Counted from the stretch's first letter, positions 44,742-53,811 are shown. The stretch: 64,000 bases of DNA from Gemmatimonadaceae bacterium (GCA_025929535.1 JAICLZ010000016.1:1-64000), one strand, 5' to 3'. The notes: generated from the sequence alone by a model not told the origin. A program made the numbers and translations.

Positions 44742-45710
44742 CTACTTGGCGCGCACGCGGGGATCGGCAAGCGCGTAGAGCAGATCCGCGGCAATGGTTC
44801 CCGCGACCACGAGCGCGCTCGTCACCAGCACCGACGACGTGACCAGCGCATAGTCGCGGCTTCCGACCGCCATCGCAGTGATGAATCCCATCCCCGGCCA
44901 GGAGAAGACGAGCTCCACGAGCACGGCGCCCCCGAGCAGCATCGGAAGCATGAGCCCCGCCAGCGTGATGATCGGGAGCAGTGCGTTGCGCAGTACATGA
45001 TGGCGCGTGATCGCGCTCTCGGAAACTCCCTTCGCGCGCGCCGCGACCACGAATTCGAGCCGGATCACGTCGAGCATCGCCGCCCGCTGAAAACGCGCGA
45101 TGGCGGCGCACGTCATCAACACGAGCGCGGTGACCGGAAGCACGAGGTGACGGAGATGATCCGCCAGCCGCTGCCATCCGCTGTACGTGGGCGCGGCGAT
45201 CACGTTCTCGATGCCGCTGATCGGAAAGATCGGCAACCAATACGCGAAGACCAGCGCCAGCATGAGCGCGAGCCAGAAGTCCGGCATCGAGTAGAAGAAG
45301 AGCGCAATGCCGCGACTGCCCCAATCCGCAAAGGTCCCACGATGCCGGGCCTCGAGCACGCCGAGCGCGATTCCCACGGCGAAGCTCAGGATGAGCCCGA
45401 GTGACATGAGCTCGAGCGTGCGCGGCACGTAGTCGACGAGAATCTCGCGCACGGGGCGCGACTGCGAGATCGAGAAGCCGAGATCGCCGCGTGCGAGCGA
45501 GCCGAGATAGCACGCGTACTGCGCGGCCAGCGGACGATCGAGACAGTAGACGTGCCGCCAGTGCGCGACGACCTCGGGCGCGACGCGCCGGTCACCCTGA
45601 TACGAATACGGGTCGCCCGGGGCGATGTGCAGCAGCACGAACGTGAGCGTCGCCACCACCCAGAGCACGGCGAGCCCCTGAAGGAGGCGGCCCGCGAGCA
45701 GCCGCCGCAT
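44742..45710 (-). CDS. oppB: Oligopeptide ABC transporter permease (OppB-like)
   Basis: 322 residues. Starts with a membrane helix and the HIAPGDPYSYQGDRRVAPE segment typical of OppB/DppB, and has RGDLGFSISQSRPVREIL, the permease domain, EAA loop EFVVAARAKGVSESAITRHH and ELVFSWPGMGF. Begins 3 bp after the binding-protein stop. Confidence 0.93.
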   Translation of the reverse strand: MRRLLAGRLLQGLAVLWVVATLTFVLLHIAPGDPYSYQGDRRVAPEVVAHWRHVYCLDRPLAAQYACYLGSLARGDLGFSISQSRPVREILVDYVPRTLELMSLGLILSFAVGIALGVLEARHRGTFADWGSRGIALFFYSMPDFWLALMLALVFAYWLPIFPISGIENVIAAPTYSGWQRLADHLRHLVLPVTALVLMTCAAIARFQRAAMLDVIRLEFVVAARAKGVSESAITRHHVLRNALLPIITLAGLMLPMLLGGAVLVELVFSWPGMGFITAMAVGSRDYALVTSSVLVTSALVVAGTIAADLLYALADPRVRAK

Positions 45711-45713
45711 CTG

Positions 45714-47393
45714 CTAGTGGGCGCCCGCCGCGAGCGCGACGCTCGCGCCCTTCGCCGCGGGGCCGTCGCCGATGCTCCAGTCGGCGAGATGCGCCCACCA
45801 CATGTCCGCGCGCATGTGTGCCGGATGCACGTTGGTCCCCATCCCGGCGACGGCGTTGCCCTCGTACAGCCAGATCGCGGGCGCATCGGCGATCAGCGTC
45901 GTATAGGCGCGGCGGTACTGCGAGATCGCCTCTTTCGCGTTGGATGCGGCAACGGCGGAATCGATGAGCGCATCGAAGGCTGGATTCGAGTAGTAGCCGG
46001 TGTTGCTCGTCCCGCCCGCGCGCGCAGCCGAGGTGCTCCATTCCTGGCGGATGCCCGATGGAGTCGCATCGATGGTCATGCCTTCGAACGCCGCGTCGAA
46101 GTCGTGCTTCTCCATTCTGTCGTTCATCGTCGGAAAATCGACGTGCTCGAGGTCCAGCCGCGCGCCCACCTGCTTGAGCATGTCCTGCAGCAGCACGGAC
46201 ATCTGCTGGCGCTGCGTGCTCGTGCCGGGAACGAGAAGCGAGAAGCGCAGGGGCACATCGCCCTTGTGACGAATGCCATCTTTTCCCATCACCCAGCCGC
46301 GGCGCTCGAGGATCGCGGACGCACTGTCCGGTGCGTACGGAATGCGCGGCAGCGCAGGATCGTACGTCGAGAGCGCGGAGGTGAACGGTCCCAAGGCGAG
46401 TTTCGCCGACGAGTCGAACACGGTGCTCACGGCGCGCTTGCGATCGATCGCCATCGTGAGCGCGCGTCGAACGTCGCGATCGCCGAGCACCGGGTGTGGT
46501 CCGTGCCATCCACGCGAGCGCTCGTTGAAGCGCACGTAGAACACCGTCATCGACGGATAGTGCACCGCCTTGAGATTCGGATGCTTGCCGATCTCCGCGA
46601 CATCCTGCTTGCGAAGCACCTCCGTGAAGTTCGCTTCCCCGGAGAACAGCCGCAGCATCGCCGCATCCGGATTCGCGGCGATGCTCCAGATGATACGATC
46701 GATCTTCGGTCGGCCGCGATGATAGGTGCTGTCGGCCACGACCTCGATCGTGCTTCCGCTCACCCATCGCACGAACCTGTACGGGCCGCTCCCGACCGGA
46801 TTGCGATCGAACGCCGCGGTCTTGAGCGCGGAGTCCGGAACGTTCCCGAGCAGATGCGCGGGGAGCACGCGTATCTGGGTCCCGGCGTTCAGGAATTGCT
46901 CGAGCGACCGTGCGTGAAACCAGAAGACCGCGGTGACGCTGTCGGCCGCGGTCACGGAATCGATGCCGGCGAGCAGCGGCCCCACCGACGAGCCGACGTC
47001 CTTCGACGTGTTCACGCGATAGCTGTACACCACATCCGCCGCTCGCACGGGCACGCCATCCTGCCAGTGTGCTTTCGGATCGAGGTGGAAGGCGATCGAG
47101 AGCGAATCGGGAGCCCACGTCCACGAGTCCGCGAGCGACGGACGAAAGCCCGCATCGCCCACCACGTTCAGCGAATCGCCCACCTCGGCCAGCTTCTCGA
47201 AGAGCACCGCGTCCACCTGCCCCGATGTCTCGTTGGTACTGAGCGGCGGCAGCAGATTGTCCGCGTCGGCGGGGAGCGTCATCACCAGCGTCGTGGGGTG
47301 AGCGCTCGACGCGGAACGATCGGAGACGCCGCAGGCAGCGACGAAGAGAGCCAGGATAACGGGTGTGCGGGAGGCGATGCGCATGGCGTTCAC
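45714..47393 (-). CDS. oppA: Solute-binding lipoprotein, family 5 (OppA/DppA-like)
   Basis: 559 residues from GTG 47393 (ATG 47384 gives 556). Lipobox ALFVAAC. The family 5 fold is shown by LADSWTWAPDSLSIAFHLDPKAHWQDGVPVRAADVVYSY, GSGPYRFVRW, RALTMAIDRKRAV and the late VDFPTMNDRMEKHDFDAAF region. It captures peptides, or possibly nickel or sugars as some relatives do; the adjacent POT gene favours peptides. Confidence 0.92.
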   Translation of the reverse strand: MNAMRIASRTPVILALFVAACGVSDRSASSAHPTTLVMTLPADADNLLPPLSTNETSGQVDAVLFEKLAEVGDSLNVVGDAGFRPSLADSWTWAPDSLSIAFHLDPKAHWQDGVPVRAADVVYSYRVNTSKDVGSSVGPLLAGIDSVTAADSVTAVFWFHARSLEQFLNAGTQIRVLPAHLLGNVPDSALKTAAFDRNPVGSGPYRFVRWVSGSTIEVVADSTYHRGRPKIDRIIWSIAANPDAAMLRLFSGEANFTEVLRKQDVAEIGKHPNLKAVHYPSMTVFYVRFNERSRGWHGPHPVLGDRDVRRALTMAIDRKRAVSTVFDSSAKLALGPFTSALSTYDPALPRIPYAPDSASAILERRGWVMGKDGIRHKGDVPLRFSLLVPGTSTQRQQMSVLLQDMLKQVGARLDLEHVDFPTMNDRMEKHDFDAAFEGMTIDATPSGIRQEWSTSAARAGGTSNTGYYSNPAFDALIDSAVAASNAKEAISQYRRAYTTLIADAPAIWLYEGNAVAGMGTNVHPAHMRADMWWAHLADWSIGDGPAAKGASVALAAGAH

Positions 47394-47554
47394 TGGAAGC
47401 TAAGCACGTGTACCCGGGTATTGAGTGCGAGCGCCACCCGGAGCCGACTGCCGCCGCGCACGGGATTCCCCTGTGCGAAGACGATCGAGCGCGTCGGATG
47501 ATTCAGAGCCAGGCTGGCGATGCGCGCCAGTGTGCGCAGCGATTTCGTGCAGCG

Positions 47555-47938
47555 TTACTCGCCGGTGTGCTCCCGGTATTCCTCCGGTCCCAGCAGCTCG
47601 TCCCGCTCGGCCAGCGAGCTGGGACGCAGGCGAAGCAGCCATCCCTCGCCGTACGGATCCGAGTTGACGAGCGTCGGATCCTTCGCGAGCAGCAGATTGA
47701 TGTCGACCACCACGCCACCAATCGGCGCGAAGAGCTCGGACACCGCCTCCTCTGCCTCGATGGTTCCGAAGACGTCGAGGCGGGAAAATTTTTCGTCGAG
47801 CGCGGGTAGCTCGACGAAGATCGTCTCGCCGAGCTCCTTTTGCCCGTACGCGGTGAGGCCGATCGTGACTTCGTCGTCAGTCCAGCCGACCCAGAGGTGC
47901 TCCTCCGAGTACAGGAGCTCGTCGGGGACCCGGCTCAT
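47555..47938 (-). CDS. GcvH-like protein lacking the lipoyl lysine
   Basis: 127 residues from ATG 47938. Clear glycine-cleavage H-protein fold: YSEEHLWVGWTDDEVTIGLTAYGQKELGETIFVELP and a C-terminal DPYGEGWLLRLRP. Where H-proteins carry ESVKA with the lipoylated lysine, this reads EAEEA (codons GAG GCA GAG GAG GCG near 47740-47755), so the lysine is glutamate. It cannot shuttle glycine-derived aminomethyl groups. No gcvT or gcvP is in the window. It follows coaE by 7 bp. A repurposed or scaffolding role is possible; a sequencing error would need more than one base to restore the motif fully. Confidence 0.85.
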   Translation of the reverse strand: MSRVPDELLYSEEHLWVGWTDDEVTIGLTAYGQKELGETIFVELPALDEKFSRLDVFGTIEAEEAVSELFAPIGGVVVDINLLLAKDPTLVNSDPYGEGWLLRLRPSSLAERDELLGPEEYREHTGE

Positions 47939-47945
47939 CGCGACG

Positions 47946-48545
47946 TCAGGGCGTGGAGTGCAGGGCGCGCCAGACTTCGTCGACGCGTGCCTCGAGCGCA
48001 GCCAGGTCGCCCTCGTTCTCGATGATGAAATCCGCGCGCGCACGCTTGAGCTCGGCTGGCATCTGCGAGGCGATCATGTTCATCGCCTCCGTCTGTCCCA
48101 GGGCGCGATCCCGGATCAGTCGCTCGAGGCGCAGCGGCCGCGGAGCGTCCACGAGCACGATCCGGTCGAAATCGTCCACGAGGCGGCGCTCGAAGAGCAG
48201 GGGAATGTCGCAGATGACGGTTTCGTCGCCCCGCTCGCGCGCCTCGTTGATCAGATCGTCGCGGAGCCGCGAGACCTCGGGGTGGACGATCGAGTTCAGC
48301 GCCTCCAGCTCCGTGGGCTCCTGGAACACGATCTGGCGGAGCGCCACGCGATCCAGCCCACCGTCCGCCTTGAGGATGTCGTCCCCCCACCGCTCGACGA
48401 TCTTGCGATGTCCATCGCTGCCATACGCAACGGCGTTTCGAGCGAGCTCATCGGCGTCGATAATCGTTGCGCCGCGGTCCGCGAGCATCTGCGCGACGGT
48501 GGATTTTCCGGAGGCGATATTGCCCGTGAGGCCCACGAGTAGCAT
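47946..48545 (-). CDS. coaE: Dephospho-CoA kinase
   Basis: 199 residues. P-loop GLTGNIASGKSTVAQML at the start, IIDADELARNAV, IVHPEVSRL, CDIPLLFERRLVDDFD and the LERLIRDRALGQTEAMNMI lid region. It makes the last phosphorylation in coenzyme A synthesis. Lies 44 bp after tdk and 7 bp before the GcvH-like gene. Confidence 0.95.
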   Translation of the reverse strand: MLLVGLTGNIASGKSTVAQMLADRGATIIDADELARNAVAYGSDGHRKIVERWGDDILKADGGLDRVALRQIVFQEPTELEALNSIVHPEVSRLRDDLINEARERGDETVICDIPLLFERRLVDDFDRIVLVDAPRPLRLERLIRDRALGQTEAMNMIASQMPAELKRARADFIIENEGDLAALEARVDEVWRALHSTP

Positions 48546-48589
48546 GGCCTACGATAAATGCGCACCCGTGGGGTACGCAATAGAACAAT

Positions 48590-49204
48590 TCACAGCAGGG
48601 GTACTTGATCCTCGTCGCGTCGCGGCAGCTCGTGGCAGTGGCGACAGCGTGCCTCGTAGCTCTCACGGCCGCCGATCATGATCGTCGGTGAGTCGTAGCG
48701 CGCCGGCCGGCCATCGATCAGTCGCTGGTTCCTGCTCGCCGGCCCGCCGCACACGACACAGATCGCGTGCAGCTTGTCGACGAGATCGGCAACGGCCATG
48801 AGCTGAGGCATGGGCCCGAACGGCTCGCCGCGAAAGTCGGTGTCCGTGCCCGCCAGAATGACGCGGCCACCGCGCGCGGCCATCGTGCCCACGAGCGGGA
48901 TGATTCCGGCATCGAGAAACTGCGCCTCGTCCACCGCGATCACCTGTGCGTCATCACGCAAGTTCTGCGAGATCTGGAGCGACGAGTCCACGGGAATCGC
49001 CTCCACCACTCGCCCGTCGTGGCTCGAGATGGAGAAGACGCCGCCGTAGCGGTCATCGAGATGCGACTTGAATATCTGGACGCTCTTCTTCGCGATGATG
49101 GACCGGCGCACGCGGCGGATGAGCTCCTCGCTCTTCCCGCTGAACATGACGCCGGTGACGACCTCCACCCATCCTCGCCGAGCCCCGAAAAAAACCGGGT
49201 CCAT
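48590..49204 (-). CDS. tdk: Thymidine kinase, type II
   Basis: 204 residues. P-loop [18 protein letters not shown], Walker B-like [11 protein letters not shown], the lasso region ([13 protein letters not shown]) and the zinc site CVVCGG...CRHC. It phosphorylates thymidine for salvage. Starts 6 bp after the DbpA-domain gene. Confidence 0.95.
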   Translation of the reverse strand: MDPVFFGARRGWVEVVTGVMFSGKSEELIRRVRRSIIAKKSVQIFKSHLDDRYGGVFSISSHDGRVVEAIPVDSSLQISQNLRDDAQVIAVDEAQFLDAGIIPLVGTMAARGGRVILAGTDTDFRGEPFGPMPQLMAVADLVDKLHAICVVCGGPASRNQRLIDGRPARYDSPTIMIGGRESYEARCRHCHELPRRDEDQVPLL

Positions 49205-49210
49205 CGCCGC

Positions 49211-51031
49211 CTACGAGGGACGGCGCGTACGCGGCGGCCCATCGCGACGCGGCGGGTCACGCCGTGGACCCGACGACGGACGATCGCCTCGCGCAGGGGA
49301 CCCGCCCCGATCGTTGCGTGGCGTGTAACTGCGCGCGCCGCGATCGGACGAGCCGCGATCGGACGAGCCGCGCTCCGGCCGCGAGCCGCGCTCCGAGCGC
49401 TCGAAGCGCGGACTCGAGCTCCGCTCACCGCGCTCGCCGCGATCCATGCGGCTCGATGGCCTGTCGTTGTCGATGCGCATGGTGAGCCGTTTTCCGCGCA
49501 CGGTGATCCCGTTCATCTTCGACGCGACCTGTTCCGCCACCGGCGTCGAGATCTCGACGATCGAATGCGTGTCGCGCAGCTCGATCTTTCCGATCTGATC
49601 GGAGCTGATCCCCGACTCGTTCGCGATGCTGCCAACGAGGTCACGCGGGGTCATGCCGTCGGCCTTGCCCGCGTTCACGAAGAGCCGGCTCATCTCGCCG
49701 CGCGATGCAGGCGTGCGCGATGGCGCGCCTCGCGACGACCCGCTGCGCGCCGGCTCGCGCGCGCCGCGCTCGCGATCGGGACGCTCGCCGCGGGGCGGGC
49801 GGCTGTCACGCTCGGTGCGCTCGCCGCGCGGCGCGCGATCCGCCCGCTCCACGCGCTCCGCCGGCGCGGCGCGCTCGGCGATCGGCGCCAGAATGCGATC
49901 GGTCTTCTCCGGCTTTTCCGCCGGCTTGTCGCGCTCACGGTCCCGCTCGAGCAGTCTGAGCGCGGCAGCCGCGATCTCCACTCCGTCGAACTCGGTGAGC
50001 AGCGGCTCGAGCGCGATCAGCTCGCGCGCGTTGACCCCGTTCGCGAGCGCGGCGCGCAGCTCGTCGCGCACCTTCTCGTCGCGCGAGCGTGCGCGCGCGC
50101 CCGGGCCGGAGAGCACGAACGGGGTGACGCGACCGCCGCTCGCGAGGGCGCGCAGGGCCGGGATCTGGCGCGCGGTGGCGAGCGCGATCACCGCGCTCCC
50201 ACTCTCCGCCAACGTCTGCAATGCCTCGGTGGACATGGGCGACTCGTAGAGCACGACCAGCGAGACATTCTCCACCGGCTCGCCTCGCGTGATGACGATC
50301 GACGGATCCTCATCGGGGATGCCGATCGCGCGCAGCGTGCTCGCCACTTCTCTGGCCGCGTCGTCGGAGCGCACGTAGACCGCTGCGCGCTCGGGATCCG
50401 TATCATCGAGCAGCCGGCGCAGTGCGCTCGCGCGCGCCTGGGGTGCGATCGCGACGTAGCGCAGGTCCACGGGAATCCCTTCGACCACGGGAGTTGCGTG
50501 GCTGCGACGCGCCCGACGCGCGTAACGCTCGGCCAGCGCCTCGACGGGTGGCGTGAGATGCGAGGCCACGATCACGCGCGCGGCATCCTTCGGAACCTCG
50601 GCCATGACCGCTTCGAGCGGCTCGCCGGCCGCATCGCTCATCACGTCCGCCCACGCGAGCACGAGCGTGCTGACGGTGTCGAGCTTGATCGCGGATGCGC
50701 GAATCAGCTCGAGGATGTCCGACGGCGTGCCCGCGATGACGGTGGCGGGGCGAATGCGCTGGAGGCGCAGCGCACGCCGCCAGGCGGTGACGGGGAGCAC
50801 GCGCGCGGGCGTGCCGGTGCGCGCGCGCGTGGCGGCTTCGGCGATCAGCACCGCCGTCTCGGAATCGGGGGTGAGCACGAGGAGCTGCGTATCCGCGCTC
50901 TCGGGGTCCAGGCGCTCGAGCGCAGGCTCGATGAACTGCGAAACCGCAGCCGCGTCGTGCGGCAGGACGTGCAGTACGTTCTGGTTGCGGGCGACAGCAG
51001 GTCGCTCACGCTCCTCCGAGTCTTGCTCCAC
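49211..51031 (-). CDS. Degenerate DEAD-box protein with DbpA RNA-binding domain and RG-rich tail
   Basis: 606 residues from the likely GTG at 51031. Two RecA-like domains align with DEAD-box helicases, e.g. VIAGTPSDILELI (normally GTPGR) and STLVLAWADVMSD (normally LVLDEADRM, residues 122-132). But the A-x-T-G-x-GKT P-loop is absent, DEAD is AWAD, SAT is ASH, and motifs V and VI (ARGID, HRxGRxGR) are not recognisable. A DbpA-type domain follows (about 465-540, RLFVNAGKADGMTPRDLVGSI), flanked by long Arg/Gly/Ser-rich stretches. A non-ATPase RNA-binding scaffold, perhaps on ribosomal RNA, is the natural inference. First gene of tdk-coaE-gcvH-like. Confidence 0.85.
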   Translation of the reverse strand: MEQDSEERERPAVARNQNVLHVLPHDAAAVSQFIEPALERLDPESADTQLLVLTPDSETAVLIAEAATRARTGTPARVLPVTAWRRALRLQRIRPATVIAGTPSDILELIRASAIKLDTVSTLVLAWADVMSDAAGEPLEAVMAEVPKDAARVIVASHLTPPVEALAERYARRARRSHATPVVEGIPVDLRYVAIAPQARASALRRLLDDTDPERAAVYVRSDDAAREVASTLRAIGIPDEDPSIVITRGEPVENVSLVVLYESPMSTEALQTLAESGSAVIALATARQIPALRALASGGRVTPFVLSGPGARARSRDEKVRDELRAALANGVNARELIALEPLLTEFDGVEIAAAALRLLERDRERDKPAEKPEKTDRILAPIAERAAPAERVERADRAPRGERTERDSRPPRGERPDRERGAREPARSGSSRGAPSRTPASRGEMSRLFVNAGKADGMTPRDLVGSIANESGISSDQIGKIELRDTHSIVEISTPVAEQVASKMNGITVRGKRLTMRIDNDRPSSRMDRGERGERSSSPRFERSERGSRPERGSSDRGSSDRGARSYTPRNDRGGSPARGDRPSSGPRRDPPRRDGPPRTRRPS

Positions 51032-51120
51032 CAAACCCCCGATTTTCAATGGCCGGCAACGCGCCGACGTGGTAAAGTATACATAGCCGACCACCCTCAC
51101 TCCAGTCTCAGAGCTACGCC
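51032..51120. promoter_or_regulatory. Divergent promoter region between DbpA-domain and aminotransferase genes
   Basis: 89 bp with an AT-rich GTATACAT at 51077-51084. Read on the minus strand it offers TATACT as a -10 for the DbpA-domain gene; read on the plus strand TATACA, 17 bp after GGCAAC, could serve the aminotransferase. No strong -35 for either. Confidence 0.35.
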
Positions 51121-52326
51121 GTGACCGAAACCACGACGCTGCGCGCGTTTGCGCCTTCCGCCAACGTCTCTTTCCTGAAGGAATCCGCCACCATTGCCGT
51201 GTCAGCGCGCGCGCGAGCGCTCAAGGCACAGGGTCGCAAGGTGATCGACCTGGGCGCCGGCGAGCCGGACTTCGACACGCCGGAATTCATCAAACGGGCC
51301 GCGGAGCGCGCCATCGATGCGGGTGCGACCAAGTACACGGCCACGGAGGGGATCATGCCGCTGCGCGAGGTGATCGCAGCACGGGCGAGCGCCCGCTGGC
51401 ACGGAGACCGGATCACCGCGTCCGAGGTGGTCGTGTCGAATGGATCGAAGCAGTCGCTGTTCAACGCGTGCTTCACGCTCTTCGGCGAAGGCGACGAAGT
51501 GCTGATCCCGACGCCGAGCTGGACGAGCTACTACGAGATGGTTGCCTTGAGCAAGGCGAAACCGGTGTCGGTGATCGGAGATCCGCAGAACGGGCTCAAG
51601 GTGACGGCAGCGTTTCTCGATGCAGCGTCCACTCCGCGCACCGCGGGCGTGATGCTCAACTCACCGTGCAATCCGACGGGTGCGGTGTACAGCGAGAGCG
51701 AGCTGCGCGAGATTCTCGAGCTCGCGGACGAGCGCGACTGGTGGGTGCTGAGCGATGAGATCTATCGGCGGATCTCGTACGGCGGGACCGCGGCGTCGGT
51801 GCTCGATCTCTCGAGCCGGCGCGATCGCCTCATCGTGATCGATGGGGTGGCGAAGGCGTACGCGATGACGGGGTGGCGCATCGGCTGGACGATCGCGCCG
51901 CGCGCGGTGAGCGCGGCGATGGGCGCGCTGCAGTCGCACACCACGTCGAACGCCGCGGCACCGTCGCAGCACGCCGCGCTCGAGGCGCTCACCAACGTGG
52001 GCGAGGCGGAGAAGGCGATCTCGGTGATGGTCGCGGAATTTCATGCACGCCGCGATGCGATCGTGAACGAGATGGCTGCGGCGCCGCGGCTCGAATTCGT
52101 GTACCCCGAGGGCGCGTTCTACCTATACGCGAACGTCGCGACGCCCAAGGGCGGCGACGGAACCGCATTCGCCGCCGCGCTGCTCGAGCAGCACGAGGTC
52201 GCGATCGTTCCAGGCGCGGCGTTCTTCACGCCGGACTGGGTGCGCCTGTCATACGCAGCCCCGCGCGAGCAGGTGATCACCGGCGTGCAGCGGCTGGTGC
52301 AGCTGTATCAGTCGTTCGGTGGGTAG
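51121..52326 (+). CDS. PLP-dependent class I aminotransferase (aspartate aminotransferase type)
   Basis: 401 residues from GTG 51121. Fold type I: IDLGAGEPDFDTPEFI, ATKYTATEGIMPLREVI, NSPCNPTGAVYSESEL, and the PLP-lysine K245 in IDGVAKAYAMTGWRIGW; C-terminal substrate Arg in FFTPDWVRLSYAAP. Matches the AspB/AAT Ib group that moves amino groups between aspartate and 2-oxoglutarate; some members take prephenate. Stands alone, divergent from the DbpA-domain gene. Confidence 0.92.
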   Translation: MTETTTLRAFAPSANVSFLKESATIAVSARARALKAQGRKVIDLGAGEPDFDTPEFIKRAAERAIDAGATKYTATEGIMPLREVIAARASARWHGDRITASEVVVSNGSKQSLFNACFTLFGEGDEVLIPTPSWTSYYEMVALSKAKPVSVIGDPQNGLKVTAAFLDAASTPRTAGVMLNSPCNPTGAVYSESELREILELADERDWWVLSDEIYRRISYGGTAASVLDLSSRRDRLIVIDGVAKAYAMTGWRIGWTIAPRAVSAAMGALQSHTTSNAAAPSQHAALEALTNVGEAEKAISVMVAEFHARRDAIVNEMAAAPRLEFVYPEGAFYLYANVATPKGGDGTAFAAALLEQHEVAIVPGAAFFTPDWVRLSYAAPREQVITGVQRLVQLYQSFGG

Positions 52327-52384
52327 GCCGGCTGGTCGGGCGCGAAAACAGCGTGGCTGAACTGAAACTGCGAATTGCGCTGAT

Positions 52385-52806
52385 CACGAATCAAACCAGT
52401 TAACCACGATTGAATCAGTACAATCCAGGCGTGATCGCACCAAATGAAGCAGCGGTTTTTTTGTTGGCAACGGCAGGCGAGGAGAGAGGCGTCCCTGCAG
52501 TCACTTCAGTTGCCAACCAAATAAGCACCGCTCTCCATGCGCACAGCCCCATCGCCGAGCACGAAAGCAATCCGTTTTTCATCCGTTCGATCCGTTCGAT
52601 CCGTATTTCCAGAGCAGTTGGCAGTTCGTAGTGCTCGCCCCTGGCCCGGAACGACAACAGCCGCTCGGGCTGGCTCAAACTTTTTGAGATACGGATAAAA
52701 AAACGGATGGGAACGGATTGAACGGATACTACGGATCTCATTCCCAGCATCGTTGCGCGGAAGCAACGACATCCGTTTTTTGACTGGAAACGGCAGGGGT
52801 GTAGAG
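52385..52806. repeat. Dispersed TCCGTT-rich structured repeat, copy C
   Basis: Region 52327-52821 holds no gene. It begins CACGAATCAAACCA. A block CGGTTTTTTTGTTGGCAACG...GGCAGG (52453-52478) is repeated in direct orientation at the far end as CCGTTTTTTGACTGGAAACG...GGCAGG (52772-52797), bracketing the core. Core: GTTGCCAACCAA (52509-52520), left arm with ATCCGTTCG in tandem (52569-52608), inner stem CCCGG...CGGG, right arm GAGATACGGAT to ACGGATCTCA (52686-52740). Left and right arms pair over most of their length. Convergent genes flank it. Confidence 0.8.
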
Positions 52807-52821
52807 CGCCGCGTCAGATCG

Positions 52822-53805
52822 TCAGTCGGCGGCTCTGCGCTCGTCCAGGCACCAGTTGGGGCGGGTGCGATAGATCTCCTGCCACTTCCCTTCGCGCCAC
52901 GCGAGCACTGCGAGGAAAGTGTCGCCGCCGAATTGCCATCCCTGCAGCACGACCTCGTCGATGCCGTCGCCGTCGATGTCGAGATGATCGAAGTAGCGGC
53001 GGAACTCGGCGGCTGCGAGCGGACCGTTGATGTCGTGCGAGAAGGTCGCGTGGTATTCGCCCGACGAGTCCCTGTCCGCGATGACGACGAGATGCGTCGT
53101 GCGTGTCGCGATCGAGGCGGGGCGGTCAGCGGCCTCGTCGATGAAGGACGCGATGATCGTGGGCGACGCACTGGCGCCGGTGTAGAAGCCGACGGCGCGG
53201 AAGTCGAGCGAGTCGAGCTTCGTGTCGTTGATGCTCACGGACTTCGCGACGTCGCGCGCGACCGCGCGGGCGATGCGGTTCACCGAGTCCTGACTCATCG
53301 GCGCGCCGGTCGGGGGCTTCGGTGCGACCTGTGCACTCGAGGCCAGGAATTCCACCGTGAGGTCCGAGGCGGGGCGCCCATTCACCTTCACGCTGGACAT
53401 CGGCGTGAGCGCGGCGCAGCCGGGAAGAGCATAGAGCGCGTCACCGCTGTCGGACCACATGCCGCGCTTCACATCCACCGTGCCGCTCGCGATGCCGCTC
53501 TGATACAGCGAATAGCTCTTGCCGGGCCGCTGGTACATCGCGTCGAACTTGTGCCACCCCGACGCGGTCAACCGGATCGGTTTGATCTTTCCGCGCACGA
53601 TCGCCGCGATCGGCACCATGCGCGGATCGCTGCTCTCCCCGAACACCTGGAAGAGCACATCGGGCTTGCTCGCAAGATTTAGCTCTTCGCCGGGCGTGAG
53701 CTGCGGCGGCCCGGACTGTTGGCCCGCGCGCACGAACTCTTTCGCCTTGTCACATCCAGCAGCGACCATTAGGATGGTCGCGAGCGCCACGAGTTTGGAG
53801 ATCAC
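52822..53805 (-). CDS. Lipoprotein of unknown function with calcium-loop-like motif
   Basis: 327 residues from GTG 53805, chosen because a lipoprotein signal follows at once (VALATILMVAAGC). The body is not recognised. Near the C-terminus FDHLDIDGDGIDEVVLQGW has the DxDGDGxDE form of FG-GAP/EF-hand-like calcium loops, followed by a Trp-rich end. Diverges from nurA with starts only 6 bp apart. Confidence 0.7.
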   Translation of the reverse strand: MISKLVALATILMVAAGCDKAKEFVRAGQQSGPPQLTPGEELNLASKPDVLFQVFGESSDPRMVPIAAIVRGKIKPIRLTASGWHKFDAMYQRPGKSYSLYQSGIASGTVDVKRGMWSDSGDALYALPGCAALTPMSSVKVNGRPASDLTVEFLASSAQVAPKPPTGAPMSQDSVNRIARAVARDVAKSVSINDTKLDSLDFRAVGFYTGASASPTIIASFIDEAADRPASIATRTTHLVVIADRDSSGEYHATFSHDINGPLAAAEFRRYFDHLDIDGDGIDEVVLQGWQFGGDTFLAVLAWREGKWQEIYRTRPNWCLDERRAAD

Positions 53806-53811
53806 AGCGAA

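Noticed and set aside
47400-47642. 80-codon minus-strand frame between oppA and the GcvH-like gene
   Set aside because: Overlaps the conserved end of the GcvH-like gene in another frame; Gly/Arg/Ala-rich with no features.
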